A DNA stretch of 64,000 nt from Parapusillimonas granuli. Its GTDB lineage: Bacteria > Pseudomonadota > Gammaproteobacteria > Burkholderiales > Burkholderiaceae_B. The notes under the pieces are model-generated. The model saw only the letters and a program-made list of their open reading frames with translations, was not told where the DNA came from and did no database searches. A program made the translations under genes and the position numbers. The stretch spans positions 310,001-374,000 of the forward strand of contig NZ_JACCEM010000002.1 of assembly GCF_013416525.1 (NCBI RefSeq), written 5' to 3'. Shown in pieces: positions 17,971 to 26,039 of this stretch; position 1 is the first letter of the stretch; each line of letters begins with the position of its first letter.

Positions 17971-19544
17971 GCTTGCTCGTTGTGGTGGTCGTCGGCCGGT
18001 TCCAGGCTGCGCTCTATGCGCACCATGGCGATGCGGCGGCCGTCCAGCCTCAGGACCGTGAATCGGAAGACGGCGCGGCCGTGGCGCAGCTCGCAGCTGT
18101 CGCCCGGGCGGGGCAGCTGCCCGAAGCGTTCCAGCAGATAGCCGGCAAGGGTCGAATAGCCCTCGTCGTCGTCCACCAGCCCGTCGGTGTTGAGCAGGAG
18201 TTCCAGATGGTGCAGGTCGGCGGCGCCGTCGGCGCGCCAGCTGTTCTCGCCTTCCGCCACGATGTCGGGGGTTTCGTCTTCGTCGGGGAATTCGCCGGCT
18301 ATGGCCTCGAAGACGTCTATGGGCGTGACCACGCCCTCGATGGTGCCGAACTCGTCGGTGACCAGCACCAGCTGCCCGCGCGAACGCTTGAGCGTGTCCA
18401 TGAGCTTGAGCACGCCGATGGAGTCATGCACCACGATGGGATCGCGCAGGCGCGACAGGCGGATGGAGCCGTTGGAGATGAGATCGGCGATCATTTCCTT
18501 GGCCCGGCCTATGCCGATGACCTCGTCGAGCGACCCGCGGCAGACCGGGAAGAAGCTGTGCGGCGCCTTGGAGATCTGCTCGCGCAGCGTGGCCGCATCG
18601 TCGTCCAGGTTGATCCAGGACACGTCGTTGCGCGGGGTCATGATGGAATGGATGCTGCGGTCGGCCAGCGACAACACGCCGCTGACCATGTAACGCTCCT
18701 CGTCCTCGAACACCTGGGCGGGCGCTTCGGCCTCCGCCGCCGATTCAGGCTCGGGCCCGGCCAGCGGGCGCATGCCCAGCATGCGCAGGACCCCTTCGGC
18801 GGTCCGCTCGCGCAGCGGCCGCCCGGCCTCCAGGCGCCGCATGTTGCGGCGCGTCAGCTGATTCAGGGTTTCGATCAGGACCGAGAAGGTGATGGCCGCG
18901 TACAGATAGCCCTTGGGCACGGCGAAGCCGAAACCTTCGGCCAGCAGCGAAAAGCCGATGGTGAGCAGAAAGCCCAGGCACAGGATGACGACCGTGGGAT
19001 GGGCGTTCACGAAGCGGGTCAGCGGCTTGGAGGCCACCAGCATGAGGCCGATGGCGATGGCCACCGCCAGCATCATGATTTCCAGGTGGTCGACCATGCC
19101 GACCGCCGTGATGACCGCATCCAGCGAGAACACCGCGTCCAGGATCACGATCTGGACCACGATGACCCAGAAGCCGGCGTGCATGGCGGCGCCGCTCGCA
19201 TGGGCTTTGCGCCCTTCCACGCGCTCGTGCAGTTCCAGGGTGCCCTTGAAGAGCAGGAAGAAGCCCCCGATGATGAGTATCAGGTCGCGCCCGGAGAACT
19301 CCAGCGGCCCGACCGAGAACAGCGGCGCCGTGAGCTTGATGAGCCAGGACATGACGGACAGCAGGCCCAGCCGCATCAGCAGGGCCAGCGACAGGCCCAT
19401 GACCCTGGCCCGGTCCCTTTGCGCGGGCGGAAGTTTCTCCACCAGAATGGCGATGAAGATCAGATTGTCTATGCCCAGGACGATCTCGAGGATCACCAGG
19501 GTAAGCAAGCCGACCCAGGCGGAGGGGTCCAGCATCCACTCCAT
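17967..19544 (-). CDS. TerC family membrane protein with CBS and CorC/HlyC domains
   Basis: 525 residues. The N-terminal half (1-240) is a TerC-type membrane domain with the conserved [13 protein letters not shown] and [12 protein letters not shown] metal-binding Asp motifs. Then come a linker, a CBS pair (about 300-420) and a C-terminal CorC/HlyC transporter-associated domain (about 435-510). This is the YoaE/YegH architecture, thought to export metal ions such as Mn to the envelope, with CBS sensing of nucleotides. Operon with uppP. Metal specificity cannot be read. Confidence 0.9.
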   Translation of the reverse strand: MEWMLDPSAWVGLLTLVILEIVLGIDNLIFIAILVEKLPPAQRDRARVMGLSLALLMRLGLLSVMSWLIKLTAPLFSVGPLEFSGRDLILIIGGFFLLFKGTLELHERVEGRKAHASGAAMHAGFWVIVVQIVILDAVFSLDAVITAVGMVDHLEIMMLAVAIAIGLMLVASKPLTRFVNAHPTVVILCLGFLLTIGFSLLAEGFGFAVPKGYLYAAITFSVLIETLNQLTRRNMRRLEAGRPLRERTAEGVLRMLGMRPLAGPEPESAAEAEAPAQVFEDEERYMVSGVLSLADRSIHSIMTPRNDVSWINLDDDAATLREQISKAPHSFFPVCRGSLDEVIGIGRAKEMIADLISNGSIRLSRLRDPIVVHDSIGVLKLMDTLKRSRGQLVLVTDEFGTIEGVVTPIDVFEAIAGEFPDEDETPDIVAEGENSWRADGAADLHHLELLLNTDGLVDDDEGYSTLAGYLLERFGQLPRPGDSCELRHGRAVFRFTVLRLDGRRIAMVRIERSLEPADDHHNEQA

Positions 19545-19569
19545 CGGTCAATGGCTCCGTAAAATCGGT

Positions 19570-20361
19570 TCAGCCCTGAAGATAGCCGAGCATCTGGGGA
19601 AAGATCTTGGGCGTGGCGGCCAGCACGCTGCCGCTTTTCATCCAGCCCTGCTCGCCGTCGAAGTCGGCGATCAGCCCGCCGGCCTCCAGGATGAGCAGGC
19701 CGCCGGCGGCGAGGTCCCAGGGCTTGAGCTTGACCCCGCAAAAGCCGTCCAGGCGCCCGCTGGCCACATAAGCCAGGTCCAGGACGGTGGAGCCCAGGCG
19801 CCGGGCCGCGGCGCATTCGGACAGCAGGCCCGAGAACCTGGCCTGGGCCGTGGCCACGAACGCCGACCCGGGGATGTGGGCGCCCAGGATGGCATCAGGA
19901 TAGCGCCGCAGGCCCGAGACGCGGACGCGCCGGTCGTTCAGGAAGGCACCGCCCCCCCGGCTGGCCGTGAACAGTTCGTTGCGGTTGGGATCGTAGATGA
20001 CCGCCTGGGTGACCTGGCCGCGCTGCGCCAGCGCGATCGAAATCGCGTAGATCGGCAGGCCGTGGATGAAATTGGTGGTGCCGTCCAGCGGGTCGACGAT
20101 CCACTGGAATTCCGGGACCTCGCCTTCGGCCTGGCCGGGCGCCGGATGCACGCCGGATTCTTCGCACAGGAAGCCGTGGTCGGGATAGGCGCTGCGCAGG
20201 ACGTCGACGATGGCGTCTTCGGCAGCCTGGTCCACTTCCGTGACATAATCGTTGGGCCCTTTGCGCCCGACCTGCAGGCGTTCCAGGTCGAGGCTGGCGC
20301 GATTGATGATGGCGCCGGCACGGCGAGCCGCCTTGATGGCGGTATTTAGCATCGGGTGCAT
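19570..20361 (-). CDS. suhB: inositol monophosphatase family protein
   Basis: 263 residues with the metal-binding motif DPLDGTTNF (90-98) and the C-terminal signature WDLAAGGLLILEAGG. In gammaproteobacteria SuhB both hydrolyses inositol phosphates and joins the NusB/NusE antitermination complex for rRNA; either role may hold here. ATG at 20361 has ACGGA upstream. Divergent from the tRNA methyltransferase across about 120 bases. Confidence 0.93.
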   Translation of the reverse strand: MHPMLNTAIKAARRAGAIINRASLDLERLQVGRKGPNDYVTEVDQAAEDAIVDVLRSAYPDHGFLCEESGVHPAPGQAEGEVPEFQWIVDPLDGTTNFIHGLPIYAISIALAQRGQVTQAVIYDPNRNELFTASRGGGAFLNDRRVRVSGLRRYPDAILGAHIPGSAFVATAQARFSGLLSECAAARRLGSTVLDLAYVASGRLDGFCGVKLKPWDLAAGGLLILEAGGLIADFDGEQGWMKSGSVLAATPKIFPQMLGYLQG

Positions 20362-20481
20362 AAGATTCCGTAATTAGTCAAAGTCTGCCATTGCGGCGCG
20401 GGCCTTGCGCTCGAACCGGGCCCCGGTCCGCATCGGCCGCGATAAACCCGCTGTTTAGGCAGTATAAACTCACCATTTTAA

Positions 20482-21279
20482 ATGACTCAGAAGTTTTCCT
20501 CCGAACCTCCCGACTCTTTCGCCCGCGTGCGCTTCATCATGGTGCAGCCCAGCCACCCCGGCAACGTGGGCGCCGCGGCCCGCGCCATCAAGACCATGGG
20601 CTTCCATGACCTGTGCCTGGTGGCGCCGCGCTTTCCCGACGTCCTGACGCAGCCCGAAGCGCAGTCGCTTGCCAGCGGCGCCACCGACGTGCTGGCCGCC
20701 GTGCGGATCTTCCCCCGGCTCGAAGACGCCCTCGCCTGCACCACGCTCGCCTTCGCGCTGACCGCCCGCGCACGCGTGCTGGGCCCGCCGCCCTGCGACA
20801 TTCGCGAGGCGGGCCAAGCCGCCAGCGGCCATCTGAGCCGGCCCGGAGCCCGGGTCGCCGTCGTTCTGGGCACGGAAAGGTCCGGGCTGACGAATGAGGA
20901 CATTGCGCTATGCCAGCGCATCTGCCACATTCCCGCCAATCCCGAATACAGTTCGCTGAACGTCGCGCAAGCGCTGCAGCTGGCCGCCTGGGAAATGCGC
21001 TATGCGCTGGCGCAGGCGGCGTCCCTGCCGCTGATGCCGACCACGGAGGGCCGGCACGACCAGGGCAACGAGCCGGCCGGCAACGAAAAAATCCAGGCCT
21101 TCCTGGCCCACTGGGAGGAGGCGATCACCGAGGTCGGCTTCCTGGACCCGGCCCACCCGAAGAAGCTGGTTCCGCGCATGCGCCATATGTTCAGCCGCAA
21201 CGCCATGACCAACGACGAGGTCGACATGATGCGCGGCCTGTGCACCGCCATGATCAAGGCGGCGCGCAGGGAAGGCTGA
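20482..21279 (+). CDS. trmJ: tRNA (cytidine/uridine-2'-O)-methyltransferase, SPOUT family
   Basis: 265 residues. The SPOUT knot motifs are present: VQPSHPGNVGAAARAIKTMGF at the N-terminus, GTERSGLTNED in the middle and PANPEYSSLNVAQAL. The C-terminal dimer or tRNA-binding extension matches TrmJ rather than TrmL. It methylates the ribose at position 32 of tRNA with SAM. It runs convergent to the CoA-transferase operon, with a short GC hairpin between. Confidence 0.94.
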   Translation: MTQKFSSEPPDSFARVRFIMVQPSHPGNVGAAARAIKTMGFHDLCLVAPRFPDVLTQPEAQSLASGATDVLAAVRIFPRLEDALACTTLAFALTARARVLGPPPCDIREAGQAASGHLSRPGARVAVVLGTERSGLTNEDIALCQRICHIPANPEYSSLNVAQALQLAAWEMRYALAQAASLPLMPTTEGRHDQGNEPAGNEKIQAFLAHWEEAITEVGFLDPAHPKKLVPRMRHMFSRNAMTNDEVDMMRGLCTAMIKAARREG

Positions 21280-21288
21280 GGAAGGCGG

Positions 21289-21305
21289 CCCGGCCTCAGG
21301 CCGGG
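21289..21305. terminator. GC hairpin between convergent trmJ and CoA-transferase operon
   Basis: CCCGGCCT and AGGCCGGG are perfectly complementary around one base. The hairpin covers the stop codon of the CoA-transferase B gene. It lacks a T-run in both directions, so termination strength is doubtful. Confidence 0.35.
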
Positions 21306-21934
21306 ACGAGCGCCAGCCCGGTCAGGCGCGACAATTCCTGGATGCCGGCGCCGGATGCGTCGTCCAGCAGGATGACCTTGCCGTCCTTGAGCTCGAACAC
21401 GGCCAGGTCGGTGTAGACGCGGGTGACGCAGGCCACCCCGGTGAGCGGGTAGGTGCAGCGTTCCACGAGCTTGCTTTCGCCCTCGCGGGTGAGCAGGTCC
21501 ATGAGCACATAGACCGATTTGGCGCCGATGGCCAGGTCCATGGCGCCGCCGACGGCGGGTATGGCGTCGGGCGCCCCCGTATGCCAGTTGGCCAGGTCGC
21601 CCGTGCGCGAGACCTGGAACGCGCCCAGCACGCAGATGTCCAGGTGGCCGCCGCGCATCATCCCGAAGGAATCGGCATGGTGGAAATAGGCGCCGCCCGG
21701 CAGCAGCGTCACGGGCTGTTTGCCGGCGTTGATGAGGTCCGGGTCTTCGGCGCCGGGTTCGGGGGCCGGGCCCATGCCGATGACACCGTTCTCGCTGTGC
21801 AGAATGATCTCGCGGCCTGCGGGAAGATAGTTCGCGACCTTGGTGGGAAGCCCGATGCCGAGGTTCACCACGCTGCCTTCGGGGATGTCCTGGGCGACGC
21901 GCGCGGCCATTTGTTCACGTGTCAATCGATTCAT
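21296..21934 (-). CDS. 3-oxoacid CoA-transferase subunit B
   Basis: 212 residues, family I CoA-transferase beta chain. The catalytic Glu lies in SENGVIGMGPAP. Other signatures are VNLGIGLPT at the N-terminus and GGAMDLAIGAK. It pairs with the alpha chain just upstream; ATG and stop overlap (ATGA), as expected for equimolar subunits. The likely reaction is transfer of CoA from succinyl-CoA to a 3-oxoacid (PcaIJ or ScoAB-like); the substrate cannot be set from sequence alone. Confidence 0.93.
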   Translation of the reverse strand: MNRLTREQMAARVAQDIPEGSVVNLGIGLPTKVANYLPAGREIILHSENGVIGMGPAPEPGAEDPDLINAGKQPVTLLPGGAYFHHADSFGMMRGGHLDICVLGAFQVSRTGDLANWHTGAPDAIPAVGGAMDLAIGAKSVYVLMDLLTREGESKLVERCTYPLTGVACVTRVYTDLAVFELKDGKVILLDDASGAGIQELSRLTGLALVPA

Positions 21935-22602
21935 TTTTGAGCTCCCAGTGCCACCACGCGCTGCACGAACAGGCCCGGCGTGACGATCGCTTCGGGGTCC
22001 AGCTCGCCCAGTTCCACGATGCTGTCGACCTGCGCGACCGCCACCTTCGAGGCCGTTGCCATGATGGGGCCGAAATTGCGCGCCGTCTTGCGGTAGACCA
22101 GGTTGCCCCAGCGGTCGGCCTTGTGCGCTTTGATCAGCGCATAGTCCGCGTGCAGGGGATATTCCAGGATGTAGTCGCGGCCGTCGATGTGGCGGGTTTC
22201 CTTGCCTTCGGCCAGCGGCGTGCCGACCGCCGTGGGCGTATAGAAGCCGCCGATGCCCGCCCCCGCCGCGCGGATGCGTTCCGCCAGGTTGCCTTGGGGA
22301 ACGAGCTCGAGTTCGATCTTGCCGGCCCGGTACAAGCCGTCGAACACGTGGGAATCCGTCTGGCGCGGAAAAGAGCAGATGATCTTGCGTACCCGGCCGG
22401 CCGCCAGCAGCGCGGCCAGGCCGGTGTCGCCGTTGCCCGCGTTATTGTTGACCACGACCAGGTCCTTGGCGCCCTGGTCCAGCAAGGCGTCGATCAGTTC
22501 CGTCGGCTGGCCCGCCATGCCGAACCCGCCGATCATGACGGTGGCGCCGTCGGGGACGTCCGCCAGCGCCGCGCGCACACTTTCAAAAATCTTCGAGATC
22601 AT
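21931..22602 (-). CDS. 3-oxoacid CoA-transferase subunit A
   Basis: 223 residues, alpha chain of a family I CoA-transferase, with the glycine-rich GGFGMAGQPTELI loop and YNNNAG-type NNNAGNGD segment that bind CoA. Start taken at MISKIFESV (22602), with AGGTATG upstream; a frame extension to 22629 has no better site. Operon with subunit B and probably with the Bug receptor upstream, though a strong hairpin lies between. Confidence 0.92.
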   Translation of the reverse strand: MISKIFESVRAALADVPDGATVMIGGFGMAGQPTELIDALLDQGAKDLVVVNNNAGNGDTGLAALLAAGRVRKIICSFPRQTDSHVFDGLYRAGKIELELVPQGNLAERIRAAGAGIGGFYTPTAVGTPLAEGKETRHIDGRDYILEYPLHADYALIKAHKADRWGNLVYRKTARNFGPIMATASKVAVAQVDSIVELGELDPEAIVTPGLFVQRVVALGAQK

Positions 22603-22642
22603 TTCATACCTGCTTTTACCGCTAATCATCTGTCAAAGAAGT

Positions 22643-22670
22643 GCCGGCGCGTCGTTTCCGGCGCGCCGGC
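22643..22670 (-). terminator. hairpin between the Bug receptor and CoA-transferase genes
   Basis: GCCGGCGCG (22643-22651) and CGCGCCGGC (22662-22670) form a 9-bp GC stem over a 10-base loop, between the receptor stop and the CoA-transferase A start. No T-run follows. It could partly terminate or stabilise the receptor mRNA so that the receptor is made in excess. Confidence 0.45.
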
Positions 22671-22694
22671 GAACCGCCACCGCGCGGCGATCGA

Positions 22695-23687
22695 TCAGTC
22701 GACCGTTGCGCCGGATGCCTTGACGACCTTGGCCCAGCTTTCCACTTCGGACTTGATGAAGTCGCCGAATTCGGCGGGCGTGGTCTTGGCGGGCACGGCG
22801 CCCAGTTCGGCCATGCGCTTCTGGACGTCGGGCTTGGCCAGCGCTTCCAGGATCACCGCGTTGAGCTTGTTCACGACTGCGTCGGGCGTGCCCTTGGGCG
22901 CGATCACGCCGAACCACGAGGACACGTCGAAGCTGGGGAAGCCGGATTCCTGCATGGTGGGCAGGTCGGGCGCGGTCTTGGAGCGATCGGCCGTGGTCAC
23001 GGCCAGGGCCCGCAGCTTGCCCGCCTCGACGTGCGGCCAGGCCGACGGCATGTTGTCGAACATGTAGTCCACTTGGCCGCCGATCAGGTCCGTCATGGCG
23101 GGAGAGCTGCCCTTGTAGGGAATGTGGGTCACGTCGACCTGGGCCACCTGTTTGAAGAGTTCGCCCGCCATGTGTATGGAAGTGCCGCTGCCCGACGACG
23201 CGAAATTGAGCTTGCCGGGATTGGACTTGGCGTAATCGACCAGTTCCTTCACGCTTTTTGCCGGCACCTTGGGGTTGACGACCAGCACGTTGGGCACGCG
23301 CACCGCCAGGGCCACGGGGGTGAAGTCCTTGACCAGATCGAACCGCAGGTTCTTGTACAGCGTCTGGTTGATGGCGCTGGTGACGGCGACCATGTAGAGG
23401 GTGTAGCCGTCGGGTTCCGCGCGCGCGACCATTTCGGACGCGATGTTGCTGCCGGCGCCCGGGCGGTTCTCGACCACCACCGGCTGGCCCAGGGCGTCGC
23501 CGATTTCCTTGCCCAGTATGCGCGCGACGACGTCGGTCGTGCCGCCCGCGGAAAAACCCACCACCATGCGAATGGCATGGTCCGGATAGGCGGCCGATGC
23601 GGCCGCTGAAACACCCAGTGTGGCGGCCAGCAGGCAGGTGCCCGCCAGAGCTTTGATCTTTGATCCTGCTTTGAATTCGATTGGCAT
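22695..23687 (-). CDS. Bug-family tripartite tricarboxylate transporter substrate-binding protein
   Basis: 330 residues. The signal peptide (LLAATLGVSAAASA) is followed by the Bug fold opening YPDHAIRMVVGFSAGGTTDVVAR, VVENRPGAGSNIA and DGYTLYMV. Orphan receptor without TctAB genes. Next to a 3-oxoacid CoA-transferase and divergent from an IclR gene, so its ligand is probably a carboxylate fed into that pathway. Confidence 0.93.
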   Translation of the reverse strand: MPIEFKAGSKIKALAGTCLLAATLGVSAAASAAYPDHAIRMVVGFSAGGTTDVVARILGKEIGDALGQPVVVENRPGAGSNIASEMVARAEPDGYTLYMVAVTSAINQTLYKNLRFDLVKDFTPVALAVRVPNVLVVNPKVPAKSVKELVDYAKSNPGKLNFASSGSGTSIHMAGELFKQVAQVDVTHIPYKGSSPAMTDLIGGQVDYMFDNMPSAWPHVEAGKLRALAVTTADRSKTAPDLPTMQESGFPSFDVSSWFGVIAPKGTPDAVVNKLNAVILEALAKPDVQKRMAELGAVPAKTTPAEFGDFIKSEVESWAKVVKASGATVD

Positions 23688-23707
23688 ATGAATTCTCCTT
23701 AGTATGT

Positions 23708-23730
23708 CCGTCTTATGGACGGTTTATAAT
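23708..23730 (+). promoter_or_regulatory. palindrome and -10 box in the bug/iclR divergent region
   Basis: CCGTC (23708-23712) and GACGG (23718-23722) form a 5-bp inverted repeat, immediately followed by TATAAT at 23725-23730. The TATAAT overlaps the ATG at 23729, arguing that translation of the IclR gene starts later, at GTG 23786. The palindrome is a candidate autoregulatory operator. Confidence 0.4.
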
Positions 23731-23785
23731 GGACTCCGCTATTCTGCTGGATATTTTGCTGTTTTCAAACCAAGAAGTACACACC

Positions 23786-24553
23786 GTGGACACTTTCCCC
23801 GATGAAAACGCCAATTCGGGCCCCCGCACGCTGCGGCGCGGCCTGCAGGTTCTGCGCTGTCTGCAGGAAAACGCGCAAACCGGGCTGAGCGTCACCCAGC
23901 TGGCAAGAATCACCGGCCTGCAGCGCCCCACCATCTACCGCCTGCTCAGCGCGCTGATCGAAGACGGTTTCGCCAGAAGCATCCCGGGCACGAAGCGTTT
24001 CATGGCCGCTGGCGCCCCGTCGCCGTCGACGGCGCAGCGCGACCCGCGCATCGAGCTCGCCCTGCCGGCCATGCAGAAGCTGGCCGCCATCACGGGGGAC
24101 GCGGTTTTCCTGGTAGTGCAGGACAAGCACGAATCCATCAGCCTCTGGCGGGAAATCGGCCCCTATCCGGTACAGATTCTGGCAACCTTCGCCGGCAAGC
24201 GCCAGCCGCTGGGGGTGGGCTCGGGCGGACTGGCGCTGCTGGCCCGGCTGGATGACGAATCGGTTGAGGAGATCATCGCGCTGAACAGCAAGGTCCTCGA
24301 GCAATACGGGGGGATGTCGCCGCGGGAGATGCGCCAGCTGGTGCAAAACACCCGGACGCGCGGGTATTCCGTGGTGGGAAATTACGCGGTGCGCGGGGCG
24401 CTGGGCGTGGGTTGCGCTTTGTGCGACGGCAAGGGGAAGCCGCTGCTGGCCATCAGCGTGACGGCCATCACGGAACGCATGCCGGCAAGCCGCCAGCGCG
24501 AGATCGCCGGCCTCATACAGGAAGGCCTGCGGGGCATCGCGGACAAGCTTTGA
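23786..24553 (+). CDS. IclR family transcriptional regulator
   Basis: About 255 residues. Winged helix at about residues 14-65 (TGLSVTQLARITGLQRPTIYRLLSAL), then an IclR effector domain ending REIAGLIQEGLRGIADKL. GTG 23786 is preferred (AAGAAG upstream, downstream of the TATAAT); the earlier ATG 23729 lies within the -10 box. Divergent from the Bug receptor; probable regulator of the bug and CoA-transferase genes. Confidence 0.9.
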   Translation: MDTFPDENANSGPRTLRRGLQVLRCLQENAQTGLSVTQLARITGLQRPTIYRLLSALIEDGFARSIPGTKRFMAAGAPSPSTAQRDPRIELALPAMQKLAAITGDAVFLVVQDKHESISLWREIGPYPVQILATFAGKRQPLGVGSGGLALLARLDDESVEEIIALNSKVLEQYGGMSPREMRQLVQNTRTRGYSVVGNYAVRGALGVGCALCDGKGKPLLAISVTAITERMPASRQREIAGLIQEGLRGIADKL

Positions 24554-24555
24554 TC

Positions 24556-24610
24556 GGCGGCCGCGCCGGCCCGGCGGGCGCTGGCCCGGCGCGGCCGCCG
24601 GGCCAGCGCC
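24556..24610. terminator. overlapping alternative hairpins after iclR
   Basis: A 14-bp perfect inverted repeat (24556-24569 with 24586-24599) overlaps a 13-bp perfect inverted repeat (24577-24589 with 24598-24610). The right arm of the first shares bases with both arms of the second, so only one can form at a time. Located between convergent iclR and the small membrane protein gene. No T-run, so Rho-independent termination is uncertain. Confidence 0.5.
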
Positions 24611-24613
24611 GCG

Positions 24614-24760
24614 TCAAAGCGACCTGCCGGTGATCAGGCGCACCAGCACCATGATGATGGCGATGACGATCAGCAGATGGATGAAACCGCCAAGCGTGTA
24701 GGAAGTGACCAGGCCCAGCAGCCACAGGACGATCAGGACAACGGCGATGGTATAGAGCAT
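24614..24760 (-). CDS. 48-residue membrane protein, lmo0937-like
   Basis: Small frame MLYTIAVVLIVLWLLGLVTS with two hydrophobic segments separated by a YTLGG turn, ending in VRLITGRSL. This pattern is common to tiny stress-linked inner-membrane proteins (lmo0937 or YqaE-like size class). ATG at 24760 has AGGAGC upstream. Next to a glycine-zipper lipoprotein and a PRC-barrel protein, which fits an envelope or osmotic stress group. Function unknown. Confidence 0.8.
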   Translation of the reverse strand: MLYTIAVVLIVLWLLGLVTSYTLGGFIHLLIVIAIIMVLVRLITGRSL

Positions 24761-24796
24761 GTCGGCTCCTTTTATGTAAAAAAACCGGCGCTTGTA

Positions 24797-25012
24797 TTAT
24801 TTACTGGCTTCGTGGCCGACCACGCCGCCCACCGCCGCGCCGCCCAGCGTGCCCAGCGTGCTGCCGCCGGTCAGCACGGCGCCGCCCACGGCACCGACAC
24901 CGGCGCCTATGGCCGTGTTCCTGCCTTGGCGAGACATTCCTCCACATGCGGCCAGGCTCAAAGAAACGGCCAACAGCAATGTGCCCGCAGCAATTCGTTT
25001 TGTCGTTTTCAT
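24797..25012 (-). CDS. glycine-zipper lipoprotein (OsmB-like)
   Basis: 71 residues. Lipoprotein signal with lipobox LAAC (Cys23), then a glycine-zipper region ([17 protein letters not shown], then GTLGGAAVGGVVG) of the type that inserts in membranes. Similar in size and form to OsmB and other Gly-zipper lipoproteins induced by osmotic stress. Anchored in the outer membrane by prediction. Divergent from the PRC-barrel gene. Confidence 0.85.
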   Translation of the reverse strand: MKTTKRIAAGTLLLAVSLSLAACGGMSRQGRNTAIGAGVGAVGGAVLTGGSTLGTLGGAAVGGVVGHEASK

Positions 25013-25181
25013 ATCAAACCCCTATCTAAATTTGGACGCACATCACGGCGTGCATGTGCTTGCCTGCCTATAGCAAACGGCGTACCCGCAACAATCAGAC
25101 ACGGGTTCGACCGACCTTGGCACGCCGCTTGCTCACTCAAGCCGTGAAGGCCAGGTGGCTGGTCATCTCAGGAGATCACTT

Positions 25182-25670
25182 ATGAAAAAGCTTCTTGCCG
25201 CAACCTTATGCTCGCTCTGCACCGCCGCCGTTCCCGCCGCATTCGCGCAAACCACGGCACCCGCGCCCACCAATCCCACGGCGCCCGGCAGCCCGGCCGT
25301 TCCCGGCAGCCCTGCGAGCCCGGCGACACCGCCCGCCGCCCCCGGCGCCACGCCGCCCGCAGGCAGCGCGGCTGCGCCTGCCGCCGAGGCAAAGGAATCC
25401 ATCACCGGCTTGAGCGTGAAGAAGAAGATCATGGGCAAAACCGTGGTCAATGAGAACGATGAAAAGATCGGGGAAATCAATGACGTCGTCCTGGCCGCCG
25501 ACGGCAAGGCGATTTATTTCATCGTCGGCGCGGGCGGTTTCCTGGGCATGGGTGAGCGCGACGTGGCCATCCCGTTCAAGGAAATCAATCAGACCGGCGA
25601 CAAGCTGGTGCTTTCCGGCTACACCAAAGACCAGTTGAAGGCGCTGCCCAAAGTAGAAGTGGCTGGATAA
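25182..25670 (+). CDS. exported PRC-barrel domain protein
   Basis: 162 residues. A signal peptide (to AFAQ, residue 23), a Pro/Ala/Gly-rich linker (24-72) and a PRC-barrel (about 77-160: KTVVNENDEKIGEINDVVLA...VAIPFKEIN). Start at MKKLLAAT with GGAGAT 5 bases upstream. PRC-barrels bind RNA or proteins in other systems; secreted ones are of unknown role and occur in stress-linked groups. Heads a same-strand run to 27942. Confidence 0.85.
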   Translation: MKKLLAATLCSLCTAAVPAAFAQTTAPAPTNPTAPGSPAVPGSPASPATPPAAPGATPPAGSAAAPAAEAKESITGLSVKKKIMGKTVVNENDEKIGEINDVVLAADGKAIYFIVGAGGFLGMGERDVAIPFKEINQTGDKLVLSGYTKDQLKALPKVEVAG

Positions 25671-25730
25671 GGCGCATCACTTCCGGACGGGGCCCGCGCG
25701 CGGGCCCCTCCGCCTCCACAGGAGCCCACC

Positions 25731-26039
25731 ATGACGCAAGCAGACACCGCCCCGGAAAAGAACAGCACGCCTTTTCCGACATCCAAGGACAACCCCCGGG
25801 ACGAAAAACTGGACTCCGCGCTCGAAGATACGTTCCCCGCCAGCGATCCGGTTTCCGTGTCCACCGCCAAACCCGAGCCTCCCAACGGCTCGCACGCAAA
25901 AAACCAGGGACCAGACTCCGCCAAGGAGCAGGAAGCCGTTCCCGAAGAGAGCACGCTGGATGAAGCCATCAAGGAAAGCTTCCCGGCCAGCGATCCCGTA
26001 TCGGTGAGCACCGAGAAACCGGACGATACGCAATCCTGA
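25731..26039 (+). CDS. FPASDPVSVST repeat protein
   Basis: 102-residue acidic, probably disordered protein with two copies of the motif FPASDPVSVST (35-45 and 84-94), each preceded by an LDxALEDT/LDEAIKES helix. Single-motif proteins of this kind are widespread, uncharacterised proteobacterial proteins. An AGGAG site precedes the ATG. The stop TGA is followed directly by the ATG of the DUF3182 gene, so they are co-translated. No function is assigned. Confidence 0.75.
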   Translation: MTQADTAPEKNSTPFPTSKDNPRDEKLDSALEDTFPASDPVSVSTAKPEPPNGSHAKNQGPDSAKEQEAVPEESTLDEAIKESFPASDPVSVSTEKPDDTQS

